Shown here: piece after piece, positions 1-8,071 of the stretch | Layout of the letters: each line of letters begins with the position of its first letter | Position numbering within the stretch: position 1 is the stretch's first letter | Assembly: GCF_900109775.1 (NCBI RefSeq) | Contig: NZ_FOAX01000001.1 | Span: forward strand, 806,001-870,000 | Direction of reading: 5' to 3' | Source of the DNA: Pseudoxanthomonas sp. GM95 | Lineage (GTDB): Bacteria > Pseudomonadota > Gammaproteobacteria > Xanthomonadales > Xanthomonadaceae | DNA length: 64,000 nucleotides | Notes under the pieces: model-generated | The model's database searches: none | What the model saw: the letters and a program-made list of their open reading frames with translations, nothing else | Told to the model about the DNA's origin: nothing | Program-made: the position numbers and the translations under genes

Positions 1-147
1 GCCGCTGCGGCGGATTTCCGCGCGGGCCATGTGGCCGGTGATCACCGCGACGATCGCGCCGATGGCCGGCAGGAAAGTCCAGCCGAGGATGCCGAACACC
101 AAGGCCACCACGGCCAGGCTGCTGGTAGGACGTGCGATGGCGTTCAT
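1..147 (-). CDS. DUF4190-like small membrane protein (partial, C-terminus outside window)
   Basis: The minus strand opens with ATG at 147 and stays open to the window edge (49 codons). The translation has a hydrophobic segment from about residue 11 (LAVVALVFGILGWTFLPAI) and then GAIVAVITGHMARAEIR. This G-H-x-A-R pattern after a transmembrane segment is typical of DUF4190 proteins, small two-pass membrane proteins of unknown function. Its start overlaps the stop of the methyltransferase gene by ATGA, so the two are probably co-transcribed and translationally coupled. The rest of the gene lies left of the window. Confidence 0.6.
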   Translation of the reverse strand, partial: MNAIARPTSSLAVVALVFGILGWTFLPAIGAIVAVITGHMARAEIRRSG

Positions 148-935
148 GCGTGCGTTCCTGTGATGTCCCCGGTCCCAAGGGTACCGGCAAAGACGCGGGT
201 GTCGTAGTCGAAGCCGACCGTGCCGTCGACCGAGGTGGTGTCGAACAGCGTGCGCAGCGCGGCCAGCATCGGCGCGTGCTGCGGGTGGCCTTCCTGCGGG
301 GCATAGGAGGACGAGAGCAGCCGACCACGCAGCGCATCGAAGTCCAGCGGCTGGGTGTGGTCGAAGCGCGCGCTGCCGCGCAGGCCGCCGTCGAACCAGG
401 CCGCCATCGAGGCATCGTCGTTGTAGCGCTCGGCCACGCTGGAATAGTCCAGGCCGTAATCGAGCAGCAGCTGTTCGTAGCCTTCCAGGAACGGCGTGCC
501 GGTGAGCCGGCGTGAATTCCAGAACACCACCGCCAGTCCGCCCGGGCGCAGGACCCGGCGCCACTCAGGCTTGATCGCCTGCTGGTCGAACCAGTGGAAG
601 GCCTGCGCGCAGGTCACCAGGTCAACGCTGGCGTCGGGCAGGGTGGTGGCTTCGGCCGTGCCAGCCACGGCGGCGAAGCGCTCGTCGTCGCCCAGCCAGT
701 CTTCCGCGGCGGTGCGCATGGCGGCGTTGGGTTCGACCGCGATCACCGGATGGCCGGCGTCCAGAAATAATTTGCAGGAGATGCCGGTTCCGGCGCCGAT
801 GTCGGCCACCGTAGCGTGGGCGGGCACGTGCAGCTCGCGCTGCAGCCATTCCACCAGCGCGACCGGATAGTCCGGGCGATAGCGCACGTAATCGGCCACG
901 CGCGAAGTGAAGCGTTCGGTGGAGTTCAGCGCCAT
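144..935 (-). CDS. class I SAM-dependent methyltransferase
   Basis: A 263-residue protein with the Methyltransf_11/25 fold. Motif I (VADIGAGTG) is at residues 43-51, the acidic residue ending beta-2 is in VEPN (67-70), and FHWFD is near 113-117, a signature of the YcgJ/UbiE-like small-molecule methyltransferases. It should transfer a methyl group from S-adenosylmethionine to an unknown substrate in the cytoplasm. The stop overlaps the next start (ATGA) of a DUF4190-like gene. The substrate cannot be deduced from sequence. The family call is secure and the biological role is open. Confidence 0.85.
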   Translation of the reverse strand: MALNSTERFTSRVADYVRYRPDYPVALVEWLQRELHVPAHATVADIGAGTGISCKLFLDAGHPVIAVEPNAAMRTAAEDWLGDDERFAAVAGTAEATTLPDASVDLVTCAQAFHWFDQQAIKPEWRRVLRPGGLAVVFWNSRRLTGTPFLEGYEQLLLDYGLDYSSVAERYNDDASMAAWFDGGLRGSARFDHTQPLDFDALRGRLLSSSYAPQEGHPQHAPMLAALRTLFDTTSVDGTVGFDYDTRVFAGTLGTGDITGTHA

Positions 936-1091
936 GTCCGGCTCCTCGTATTGCGTCCCGCGGCGCGCCTCCGTGGCGCGCGAAGGCGCGCGGCAGGGCG
1001 GGGCAACCGGGATGCCGCAGACGGGGGACGCGGCATGACCAGAGATTTTAACAGGGCTTGCCGCCTGGCCGGCGGCGCGCGGGCAGGTGTT

Positions 1092-2867
1092 TCAGTCCTG
1101 CGCCTGCGGTGGCGCGGGCACCGGCTGGCCGGCACGCCAGCCAGCGGCCTGCATGGCATCGAGCAGGGCGACCACGCGCTCGCGTGCGTCGAGTTCATGC
1201 ACGGGCAGCACCAGCAGATCGCCGGCACGGGCCCAGGTCAGCGGCACACGCGCGGCTTCGACTTCGTCCAGGCGCACCGCGATCGTGGCCGGGGCGATGC
1301 CGTCGGCCAGCAGCTGGGCGCGCATGATTCCGGCGACCTCGCCGCTGTCGCGGCCGCGTTCGTAGCCGGCGATGTCCTTGAGCACGACCAGCTCGGGGCG
1401 GAACGCCGCCGCCGTGGCCGCGATCGCGCGCAGGTCGGCATCCTCGCGATTGCCGGCGTGGCCGAGCACGATCGCCATGCGTCCGGCGCGTTCGCCGGCA
1501 CCGACCGCATCGAGCAGGCCGCGCAGGCCATCGGGGTTGTGGGCGTAATCCAGGTACACGTGCACGTCGCCGAAGGCCCAGTGCTGCAGGCGTCCCGGGT
1601 TGTCGTGTGGATCGTGGCCGAAGCGGGCCAACACCTGCGCGATGGTGTCCGGGGTGATGCCCAGCGCGCTGGCGGCCAGTGCGGCGCCAGCGAGATTTTC
1701 GATGTTGTAGCCGGCGCGGTCGCCCAGGCTCAGCGGCATGTCGCGGGTGGCGCCCAGATCGTGGTCGACGCCGGCCAGCGACAGCCACAAATGGCCATCG
1801 CGCACGCCGCAGACCGGTTGCCCGGCCGTGCGCTGGGCCACCAGCAGCGGATGCTGGAAATCCTGTGAATGCCAGGCCAGCGGACACGACAGCGCCGTGG
1901 CCTGCGCGCGCAGCAGCGCATCGTCGGCGTTGAGCACCAGTCGACCGCCCACGCCGATCGCGCGGGCCACGGTGAGCTTCACTGCGGCCAGATCGTCCAG
2001 GCCGTGCACGCCGTATTCGCCGAAATGGTCGGCGGCCACGTTCGTCACCACCGCCACGTTGGCGTGGGCGATCGCCAGGCCGCGGCGCAACATGCCGCCG
2101 CGCGCGGTTTCCAGCACGGCGGCCTGCGCCTGGCCCTGGCGCAGCGCGGTGCGCGCGCCGGAAGGCCCGGAAAAATCGCCGGTTTCCAGCGGCTGGCCGT
2201 CGAAGAACACGCCATCGGTGCAGCTATGCGCGGTGCGCCAGCCATGCGCGGCGCACAGCGCAGCCAGCAGGCGCACGGTGGTGGTCTTGCCGTTGGAGCC
2301 GGTGACCAGTGCGGTGGGGATGCCATGCAGGCGCGCCCACGGCACGTCGGCGACATCGGGCAGTTCATCGAGGAACCAGCTGCGCGCGCCGGTGCCGCTG
2401 CCCAGGGTCAGTTCGTCCTCGTCCAGCAGGAACGGCAGGTCATGCGCGTCGGCCTCGGCCTGCAACGTGGCCAGTGGCGGCAGCGCTTCGGCCGCGGCCA
2501 CCGCGCGCAATGTGCGCAGCGCCGATTCGGCATCCCACACCGCGGCAAAGCCGGGCGCGTGGTAACGCTCGGCAGCGCTGCCCGAGGCCTGCCACCAGGC
2601 CCATTCGTTGACCTCGGTGGCGGTGTAGAGCTGGTCCAGCGGCGCCTCGAACGCCAGGCTCACGCCGCTGGCATGCACGCGCTGGTGGACGGCGTCATCG
2701 GGCCAGCCCAGCGCACGGCGCATCTGCCGCACCAGTCCGCGCCAGCGCTTGGGCGCGATCGCATCGAAGGACTGGCCTTCGGCCGATTCCAGCGCCGCGC
2801 CGGTGCCGGCGAAATACACATTGCAGCCGGTCAGCCGGCGCGAATCCTGGAACGGCTCAGCAAGCAT
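1092..2867 (-). CDS. Mur ligase family protein paired with cyanophycin synthetase
   Basis: 591 residues from the ATG at 2867; a longer frame exists upstream but runs through the inverted-repeat element, so the shorter start is preferred. The Mur-type P-loop TGSNGKTTT is at about residues 189-197. Later come ETARGGMLRRG and DYAHNPDGLRG, which are also hallmarks of the C-terminal half of CphA. The N-terminal 185 residues do not show an ATP-grasp domain. The gene follows cphA in the same direction, so a role in cyanophycin metabolism (ligation or chain priming) is inferred. Whether it is a catalytically independent ligase or a partner subunit cannot be told from the sequence. Confidence 0.75.
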   Translation of the reverse strand: MLAEPFQDSRRLTGCNVYFAGTGAALESAEGQSFDAIAPKRWRGLVRQMRRALGWPDDAVHQRVHASGVSLAFEAPLDQLYTATEVNEWAWWQASGSAAERYHAPGFAAVWDAESALRTLRAVAAAEALPPLATLQAEADAHDLPFLLDEDELTLGSGTGARSWFLDELPDVADVPWARLHGIPTALVTGSNGKTTTVRLLAALCAAHGWRTAHSCTDGVFFDGQPLETGDFSGPSGARTALRQGQAQAAVLETARGGMLRRGLAIAHANVAVVTNVAADHFGEYGVHGLDDLAAVKLTVARAIGVGGRLVLNADDALLRAQATALSCPLAWHSQDFQHPLLVAQRTAGQPVCGVRDGHLWLSLAGVDHDLGATRDMPLSLGDRAGYNIENLAGAALAASALGITPDTIAQVLARFGHDPHDNPGRLQHWAFGDVHVYLDYAHNPDGLRGLLDAVGAGERAGRMAIVLGHAGNREDADLRAIAATAAAFRPELVVLKDIAGYERGRDSGEVAGIMRAQLLADGIAPATIAVRLDEVEAARVPLTWARAGDLLVLPVHELDARERVVALLDAMQAAGWRAGQPVPAPPQAQD

Positions 2868-2930
2868 GCAAATCCTTTTGCGCACCAAGGCAGCGGCCTG
2901 CTTCCGATGCTGCGCGTATGAACACTCCGG

Positions 2931-3013
2931 CGTCATCCCCGCGGAGGCGGGGATCCAGCGTCGTTCCGTCCAGAAGCGAAAGTCCCTGGGTTCCCGCGTT
3001 CGCGGAAATGACG
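2931..3013. repeat. 83-bp inverted-repeat intergenic element
   Basis: The left end CGTCATCCCCGCGGAGGCGG and the reverse complement of the right end (CGTCATTTCCGCGAACGCGG) match at most positions, and the match continues into a CCAG inner boundary. This is the shape of the small palindromic CGTCATTCCCGCG-type elements found dispersed in many proteobacterial genomes. It sits between cphA and the downstream Mur ligase gene and would form a long hairpin in the transcript. There is no coding capacity. Confidence 0.75.
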
Positions 3014-3041
3014 GTGGTCTGGTGGGGCGCGCGCTGTTGCA

Positions 3042-5843
3042 TCAATCGCTCTGCTCGTCCACGCGTTCGAACACCAAACCGCGCTCGTCGCGGACCATGC
3101 CTTCGAGCATCGCGGTCAGCGCTTCGTCGGGCGTGTCGTCCTGCGCGGCCGGTGTTTCGACCACGGGTGCCGCGGCGCGCGCGGTGTCGCCGGCCGGCTT
3201 GAACTTGGTGATCTGCTTCCAGGTGCGCGCCAGCGCATCGGCGAACACCAGCAGCAGGTCGCCTTGCTGGCCCAGGTGCAGCGCGGCATCGACCGCTTGC
3301 TGTTCGTCGGGGATCACGGTGATCGCCTCGTCAGCGACGCCGGCCGCACGCAGCGCGGTGGCGATGATGCGTGGCACTTCGTCGCCATCGCGGCCGCGCA
3401 GACCGTCGTCGCGGCGCACCACGTAGTGATCGAAGCGCCCGGCCACCGCGTGCGCGATTTCGACCAGGTCTTCGTCACGACGATCGCCCGGGCCGGTCAC
3501 CACCACGATGCGTCGACCGGGCACGTCCATGCGCTGGGCCAGGTCGGCCATCACGCCCACCGCGTGCGCGTTGTGGGCGTAGTCCATCAGCACCTTGAAC
3601 GGATGCTCGGCGAACAGGTTCATCCGCCCCGGCGCCTGGTAGAAGGTGGTGTCGAAGGTGCGCAGGCCCTGGCGGATCGCTTCCAGCTTGAGCCCCAGCG
3701 AGAACGCCATCGATGCGGCGAACATCGCGTTCTGCACGTTGTGCAGGGCGCGGCCTTCCAGCGTCGCGGGGATCAGGTGCGTCCACATCAGCGGGATGTG
3801 GCTGCCCTTGTCGTAGAGCGTGATCATCTGGCCGTTGACGCCGCCTTCCAGCGCGCAGGCGCGGCCACCGGCGCGAATGTGCTCGCGCACCAGCGGATGC
3901 GAGGGATTGGTGGTGACGTAGCAGATCGTGCGCGCGTCGGTGTACGCGGACATCTTCATCACGTTGGCGTCGTCGGCGTTGAGCACGGCGCAGTCGCGCG
4001 CCACTTCCACCACGATGCGCTTGACCTCGGCCAGCTGCTCGAGCGTGTCGATGCCCTTCAATCCCAGGTGGTCGGAGGCGACGTTGAGCACCGCGCCGAC
4101 GTTGACCTCGGGCACGCCCATGCCGGCGCGCAGCAGGCCGCCGCGTGCAGTTTCCAGGATCGCGATGTCGATCTGCGGATCGCCCAGCACCATGCGCGCC
4201 GAGACCGGCCCGGTCATGTCGCCCTCCACCGTGCGCTGGCCGTCGATGTAGACGCCGTCGGTGGTGGTCAGGCCCGGCGTGTAGCCGGCCATCTTGGTGA
4301 TGTGCGCCAGCATGCGCGAGGTGGTGGTCTTGCCGTTGGTGCCGGTGATGGCGGCGATCGGCACGCGCGCCGGCGTGCCCGGCGGGAACAGCATGTCGAT
4401 CACCGGGCCGGCGGCGTCGCGCGGCGTGCCTTCACTGGGCGCCACGTGCATGCGGAAGCCCGGCGCGGCGTTGACCTCGCAGATCGCGCCGCCGATGGTC
4501 TTGTAGCTTTCGGCGATGTTGGGACTGATGAAGTCCACGCCGCCCACGTCCAGGCCGATCGCGCGCACGGCGCGCACGGCCATATCGCGGTTGTCCGGAT
4601 GGATGATGTCGGTGACATCGGTCGCGGTGCCGCCGGTGGACAGGTTGGCGGTGGAGCGCAGGAACACGATCTCACCTTGCGCCGGCACCGAGAAATGGTC
4701 GTAGCCGACGCGGCCGAGCATCAGGTCGGCCTGTTCGTCCAGTTCCAGTTGGGTCAGGACTTTCTCGTGGCCGATGCCGCGGCGTGGATCGGCGTTGACG
4801 CGATCGACCAGCTCGGCGATGTCGGCGATGCCGTCGCCGACCACATGGCCGGGCGTGCGCCGGGTGGCGGCAATGAGTTCGCCGTTGACCACCAGCAGGC
4901 GATGGTCGTCGCCGGCGATGTAGGTTTCCACGATCACCGAGCGCGAATGCTCGCGCGCGGATTCGAACCCGCCGCGCACCTCGTCGTCGGTGGAAATGTT
5001 GATGGTGATGCCGCGGCCGTGGTTGCCGTTGTACGGCTTGGTGACCACCGTGCCGCCCAGACGCTTGGCCGCGCGTACCGCACCGGCCGAATCACTGACC
5101 AGCATCTGGCGCGGCACCGGCAGGCCGAGTCCGCCGAGGATGTTGTTGGTTTCTTCCTTGTCGCTGGCCAGCTCGACGGCGATATGCGGCGTCTTGCCGG
5201 TCACCGTGGCCTGGATGCGCTGCTGGTACTTGCCGTGGCCGAACTGCACCAGCGACTGGTTGTTGAGGCGGAACCACGGAATCCCGCGATCCTCGGCCGC
5301 CTTGACCAGCGAGGCGGTGGACGGGCCCAGCGCACGCCGCTGCGCGTAGCGGATGAACTCCACCCGCGCGGTGTCCCAGTCCCAGTCTTCGGACAGCTTC
5401 TCGCTGCCGCGCAGGTCGGCCGGCACCAGCGAGGTCAGCAGGCGCAAGGCCAGCTCGCCTGCGGCGATGCCTTCCTCGCGCTGCACGTATTCGTAGACCA
5501 CGGTGTAGACGCCACGCCGTGCGTCGCTGACGCTGCGGGTCTTGCCGAAGGTGACGTCTTCGCCGGCGATGTTCTGCAGCTCGATCGCCACGTGCTCCAG
5601 CACGTGGCCCAGCCAGGTGCCTTCGCCTTCGCGCATGCGGCGGATGAAGCCGCCGGGCTCGCGGTACGAGCAGCCGTGCTCGGCCAGGCCGGGCAGGGCC
5701 GCGACCAGGCCATCGACGAATGCGCTCCCCAGCTTTCCGGTGGGCCAGTCTTCCAGTGCCTCCAGGTCAAGCTCCAGCTTGATGACCGGGAAGTGCGCGT
5801 ACAGCGAAGGACCGACGTAAACCGAACGCTCAAGGATGCGCAT
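3042..5843 (-). CDS. cphA: cyanophycin synthetase
   Basis: 933 residues, within the usual size of CphA. The protein has the N-terminal CphA domain, an ATP-grasp module at about 220-475 (KPYNGNHGRGITINI, VGGVDFISP, EVNAAPGFRMH) and a Mur-ligase module with P-loop GTNGKTTT at 501-508 and DYAHNAHAVG further on. CphA polymerises the multi-L-arginyl-poly-L-aspartate storage polymer cyanophycin by alternately adding Asp (ATP-grasp half) and Arg (Mur half). It begins 8 bp after the stop of cyanophycinase, so synthesis and breakdown genes share a transcript. Both active modules look intact. Confidence 0.93.
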   Translation of the reverse strand: MRILERSVYVGPSLYAHFPVIKLELDLEALEDWPTGKLGSAFVDGLVAALPGLAEHGCSYREPGGFIRRMREGEGTWLGHVLEHVAIELQNIAGEDVTFGKTRSVSDARRGVYTVVYEYVQREEGIAAGELALRLLTSLVPADLRGSEKLSEDWDWDTARVEFIRYAQRRALGPSTASLVKAAEDRGIPWFRLNNQSLVQFGHGKYQQRIQATVTGKTPHIAVELASDKEETNNILGGLGLPVPRQMLVSDSAGAVRAAKRLGGTVVTKPYNGNHGRGITINISTDDEVRGGFESAREHSRSVIVETYIAGDDHRLLVVNGELIAATRRTPGHVVGDGIADIAELVDRVNADPRRGIGHEKVLTQLELDEQADLMLGRVGYDHFSVPAQGEIVFLRSTANLSTGGTATDVTDIIHPDNRDMAVRAVRAIGLDVGGVDFISPNIAESYKTIGGAICEVNAAPGFRMHVAPSEGTPRDAAGPVIDMLFPPGTPARVPIAAITGTNGKTTTSRMLAHITKMAGYTPGLTTTDGVYIDGQRTVEGDMTGPVSARMVLGDPQIDIAILETARGGLLRAGMGVPEVNVGAVLNVASDHLGLKGIDTLEQLAEVKRIVVEVARDCAVLNADDANVMKMSAYTDARTICYVTTNPSHPLVREHIRAGGRACALEGGVNGQMITLYDKGSHIPLMWTHLIPATLEGRALHNVQNAMFAASMAFSLGLKLEAIRQGLRTFDTTFYQAPGRMNLFAEHPFKVLMDYAHNAHAVGVMADLAQRMDVPGRRIVVVTGPGDRRDEDLVEIAHAVAGRFDHYVVRRDDGLRGRDGDEVPRIIATALRAAGVADEAITVIPDEQQAVDAALHLGQQGDLLLVFADALARTWKQITKFKPAGDTARAAAPVVETPAAQDDTPDEALTAMLEGMVRDERGLVFERVDEQSD

Positions 5844-5851
5844 GCATTACC

Positions 5852-6694
5852 TCATGTCTTGGAAGGGGAGAGCGAGCCCGCCGACGCCTTGCGCGTGGCC
5901 AGGTTGAAGGTGGCACCGGCCAGCAGGATGTGCATCGTCATGCCCAGCATGCACACCGGCTGGTTCTCGCTGGCATCGGCCATCGAGGAGAACGTGAGGT
6001 CGCCGGCATCGACGACGGTGACCGAACCGGAGCCCTCGACTTCCAGCGTGTTGTCCGGGCCAATGAAGGCCGCGGTGTCCTCGTCCAGGCCAATGCCGAT
6101 GGCGAACGGGTTGTAGGCCAGGGCCGCGATCAGCCGGCCCAGGCGATCGCGCTGGCGGAAATGCTGGTCGATCACGAAGCGGTTGGTCAGGCCCAGGCCG
6201 GGCGCCAGGCGCACTGAGTCGGCCTGCGGCGAAGAGCCTTCCTTGCCGAAGGCGATCATGTGTTCAGACAGGATGCTGGCGCCGGCGCTGGTGCCGCCCA
6301 CGGTGACGCCGGCGGCGTTGCGCGCACGGATCATCTGCGCGGCAGGCGTACCGCCCAGGATGGTAGACAGGCGCAGCTGGTTGCCGCCGGTAAAGAAGAT
6401 CGCGCTGGCGCGTTCGATGCGGTCCAGGCGGCTGGTTTCCTGGCAATCCTTGCGCGTATCGAAATCCAGCACATCCACGCGTTTGGCGCCCAGATCGCCG
6501 AACAGGCGCTCATAGCGCGGCCCGGTATCGCGCAGCTGGCTGGCGGTGGGGATGACGACGATCTCGGCATCGCTGCCGCCGCCGACGGAGAGGAAACGCT
6601 TGAGGATGCGCGGGCTCTCGCCCTTGTTCTCGGCGCCGCCGATGGGAACGATCCAGCCTCTTTCGCCACCTTCGGCGACCTTGCTCGGACACAT
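5852..6694 (-). CDS. cphB: cyanophycinase (peptidase family S51)
   Basis: 280 residues from the ATG at 6694, which has AGGAG about a dozen bases upstream; the frame stays open further upstream but has no better start. FTGGNQ is at 101-106 and the nucleophile elbow GGTSAGAS is at 133-140, with Ser136 the predicted catalytic serine of the S51 family. Cyanophycinase hydrolyses cyanophycin to beta-Asp-Arg dipeptides. It is the first gene of a cphB-cphA-Mur ligase run. No signal peptide is visible from this start, so the enzyme is probably intracellular and would recycle the cell's own nitrogen reserve. Confidence 0.88.
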   Translation of the reverse strand: MCPSKVAEGGERGWIVPIGGAENKGESPRILKRFLSVGGGSDAEIVVIPTASQLRDTGPRYERLFGDLGAKRVDVLDFDTRKDCQETSRLDRIERASAIFFTGGNQLRLSTILGGTPAAQMIRARNAAGVTVGGTSAGASILSEHMIAFGKEGSSPQADSVRLAPGLGLTNRFVIDQHFRQRDRLGRLIAALAYNPFAIGIGLDEDTAAFIGPDNTLEVEGSGSVTVVDAGDLTFSSMADASENQPVCMLGMTMHILLAGATFNLATRKASAGSLSPSKT

Positions 6695-6853
6695 GACTGC
6701 TTTCTGACTCCTGCGGGAAACGGGTTGAGTTGACGCGGAAAGCTCCGCCGCGACGCGGTCATCGGACGGTGTTGCCCGGTGCCGCGATTTCCCCCGATCC
6801 AACCCCCGATGCCGGGCCCAGGCCCGACGGCAGCCAAGGTAGCACGCGCTGCG

Positions 6854-6886
6854 CAGGGGGACGTCCCCTTGGCAGGGGGACGCCCC
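6854..6886. repeat. short GC-rich direct repeat
   Basis: CAGGGGGACGTCCCC (6854-6868) is followed at once by CAGGGGGACGCCCC (6873-6886). Each copy is itself nearly palindromic. It lies in the 284-bp gap between cphB and tRNA-Arg. No function is evident. Confidence 0.5.
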
Positions 6887-6960
6887 GTAACGCTGAGATA
6901 CCGGTGCGTCCTCGGGCCGCCGGCGCGTGGCTGTCACTGCCGTGCAAGCACCGCAGCGGC

Positions 6961-6966
6961 TACAAT
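6961..6966 (+). promoter_or_regulatory. -10 element of the tRNA-Arg promoter
   Basis: TACAAT lies 12 bp before the first base of tRNA-Arg, which is the right distance for a sigma-70 -10 box. No good -35 hexamer is visible at 16-18 bp upstream. Confidence 0.5.
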
Positions 6967-6978
6967 CGCGCCCTGCAT

Positions 6979-7055
6979 GGCCCCGTAGCTCAGCTGGATA
7001 GAGCGTCCCCCTCCTAAGGGGAAGGTCGCCCGTTCGAATCGGGCCGGGGTCACCA
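6979..7055 (+). tRNA. tRNA-Arg (anticodon CCT)
   Basis: 77 nt with the CCA encoded. The acceptor stem GGCCCCG pairs with CGGGGTC (one G-U pair). The D arm starts GCTCAGCTGGATAGAGC. The anticodon stem TCCCC/GGGGA encloses the loop CTCCTAA, giving anticodon CCT (reads AGG). The T arm contains GTTCGAATC. This tRNA is a common integration site for mobile elements in proteobacteria, and a compositionally distinct gene lies directly downstream. Confidence 0.95.
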
Positions 7056-7110
7056 GTCCGCGCAGCCGCGGGCTTAATGAGCCGACGCTCTAGCTAGCAG
7101 GCCCGTCGAC

Positions 7111-7674
7111 ATGTCCATACCAAGCTCCTTGCAGGATCTATGCGCGCGTGTCGAAGCAGGCGAGGCGTTCTCCTACCTGTATTTCTGGGGGCATCGTCCA
7201 CGCCCAGATGGCGCGCCTTCCAATAGCTGCTTCAGCCAGTGGTATGCAGCGCCATTCGAACTCGACGGCATCATTTACCCGACGGCCGAGCACTTCATGA
7301 TGGCCGAGAAGGCCCGATTGTTCAGCGATGAAGCAACGCGCGAGCGCATCCTGGTCGCCAGAAATCCAGGGGCGGCCAAGGCGTTTGGCCGCGAGGTCAC
7401 GGGATTCGACGATGTGGCCTGGAACGACGCCAGATTCGACATCGTGGTCCGAGGTAACTTCGCCAAGTTCAGTCAGGACCCTCGCCTCGCGGAGTTCCTG
7501 CGCGTGACGGGCAACAAGGTGCTGGTCGAGGCGAGCCCCGTCGATGCGATCTGGGGGATCGGGTTGGCTGCAGACGCACCGGAGGCTTCGTCACCGCACA
7601 CTTGGCAGGGTCTCAACCTGCTGGGATTTGCACTGATGGTTGTGCGCGAGCGCATCCTTCTATCGAAATCCTGA
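7111..7674 (+). CDS. NADAR family protein (YbiA/RibX-like N-glycosidase)
   Basis: 187 residues. FYLYFWG-type opening, FSQWYAAPF, YPTAEHFMMAEKARLF, NPGAAKAFGREV, NFAKFSQDPRLAEFLR and DAIWGIGLA are the conserved blocks of the NADAR superfamily. Family members cleave N-glycosidic bonds, either of reactive riboflavin precursors or of ADP-ribosyl groups. The gene stands alone just after tRNA-Arg and before the thr leader, and it has visibly lower GC and more mixed codon use than its neighbours, which suggests acquisition. The start at 7111 is the only ATG before the conserved region. The substrate is unknown. Confidence 0.85.
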   Translation: MSIPSSLQDLCARVEAGEAFSYLYFWGHRPRPDGAPSNSCFSQWYAAPFELDGIIYPTAEHFMMAEKARLFSDEATRERILVARNPGAAKAFGREVTGFDDVAWNDARFDIVVRGNFAKFSQDPRLAEFLRVTGNKVLVEASPVDAIWGIGLAADAPEASSPHTWQGLNLLGFALMVVRERILLSKS

Positions 7675-7851
7675 GTCTTTGACGAATGGGATTGCTCCTT
7701 TAGCGAGAGACGTCTCGGCATGCCTGTGGCGAAATTTCTCCCGTCTGGAGTAGTGATTTGAAGTTGCTCGTGAAACGATCTTGACAAGCGCTGCGCGGCT
7801 TGTTCCACAACGCTTGACAGGACTTTCACGCATGGGTTTCCATAGCCGCCC

Positions 7852-7980
7852 ATGACGCACCTGCCCACCACCGCCAACGCCTCGACCGCATGCCTTGCGG
7901 CGCCTGGCGCGTGCGTGACCGGCACCACGACCATTACCACCACCCGGGGCTTCCGGGTGTGGATGGCCGTGCAAGCGTAA
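7852..7980 (+). CDS. thrL: thr operon leader peptide
   Basis: A 42-codon ORF too short for usual gene calls. Between codons 23 and 31 it reads T-G-T-T-T-I-T-T-T (Thr codons at 7918, 7924, 7927, 7930, 7936, 7939, 7942), with one Ile codon, as in the enterobacterial thr leader. It lies directly upstream of thrA. When charged Thr-tRNA is scarce a ribosome would stall here. The stem CACCCGG (7941-7947) with CCGGGTG (7953-7959) starts right at the last Thr codon. No good Shine-Dalgarno is visible before the ATG, which is the weak point of the call. Confidence 0.8.
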   Translation: MTHLPTTANASTACLAAPGACVTGTTTITTTRGFRVWMAVQA

Positions 7981-8038
7981 GTTTTCCGCTACCACCGCCC
8001 CGCACCCGGATCAGGATGCGGGAGCCCCACATCCTGAT
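7941..8038 (+). promoter_or_regulatory. thr attenuator with mutually exclusive stems
   Basis: Segment 2 (CCGGGTG, 7953-7959) can pair with segment 1 (CACCCGG, 7941-7947) or with segment 3 (CACCCGG, 8003-8009). The second pairing extends to about 11 bp from 7952-7962 to 8000-8010. A third hairpin, ATCAGGATG (8010-8018) with CATCCTGAT (8030-8038), and a competing CCCGCA/TGCGGG stem (7999-8004 / 8017-8022) lie just before thrA. This is the layout of a ribosome-mediated attenuator. The terminator lacks a clear T-run, so the exact terminating structure is uncertain. Confidence 0.65.
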
Positions 8039-8071
8039 GCGCGCGAGGCCTCCTTCAACCCTGAGGTCCCC

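Noticed and set aside
3264..6116. A 950-codon plus-strand open frame antisense to cphA
   Set aside because: It is a shadow of a high-GC gene: His/Val/Ala/Arg-rich with no domain, and cphA on the other strand explains the region fully.
6979..8071. A complete genomic island at tRNA-Arg
   Set aside because: No integrase and no repeated tRNA 3' end were found; only one unusual gene is present, so only a remnant can be suggested.
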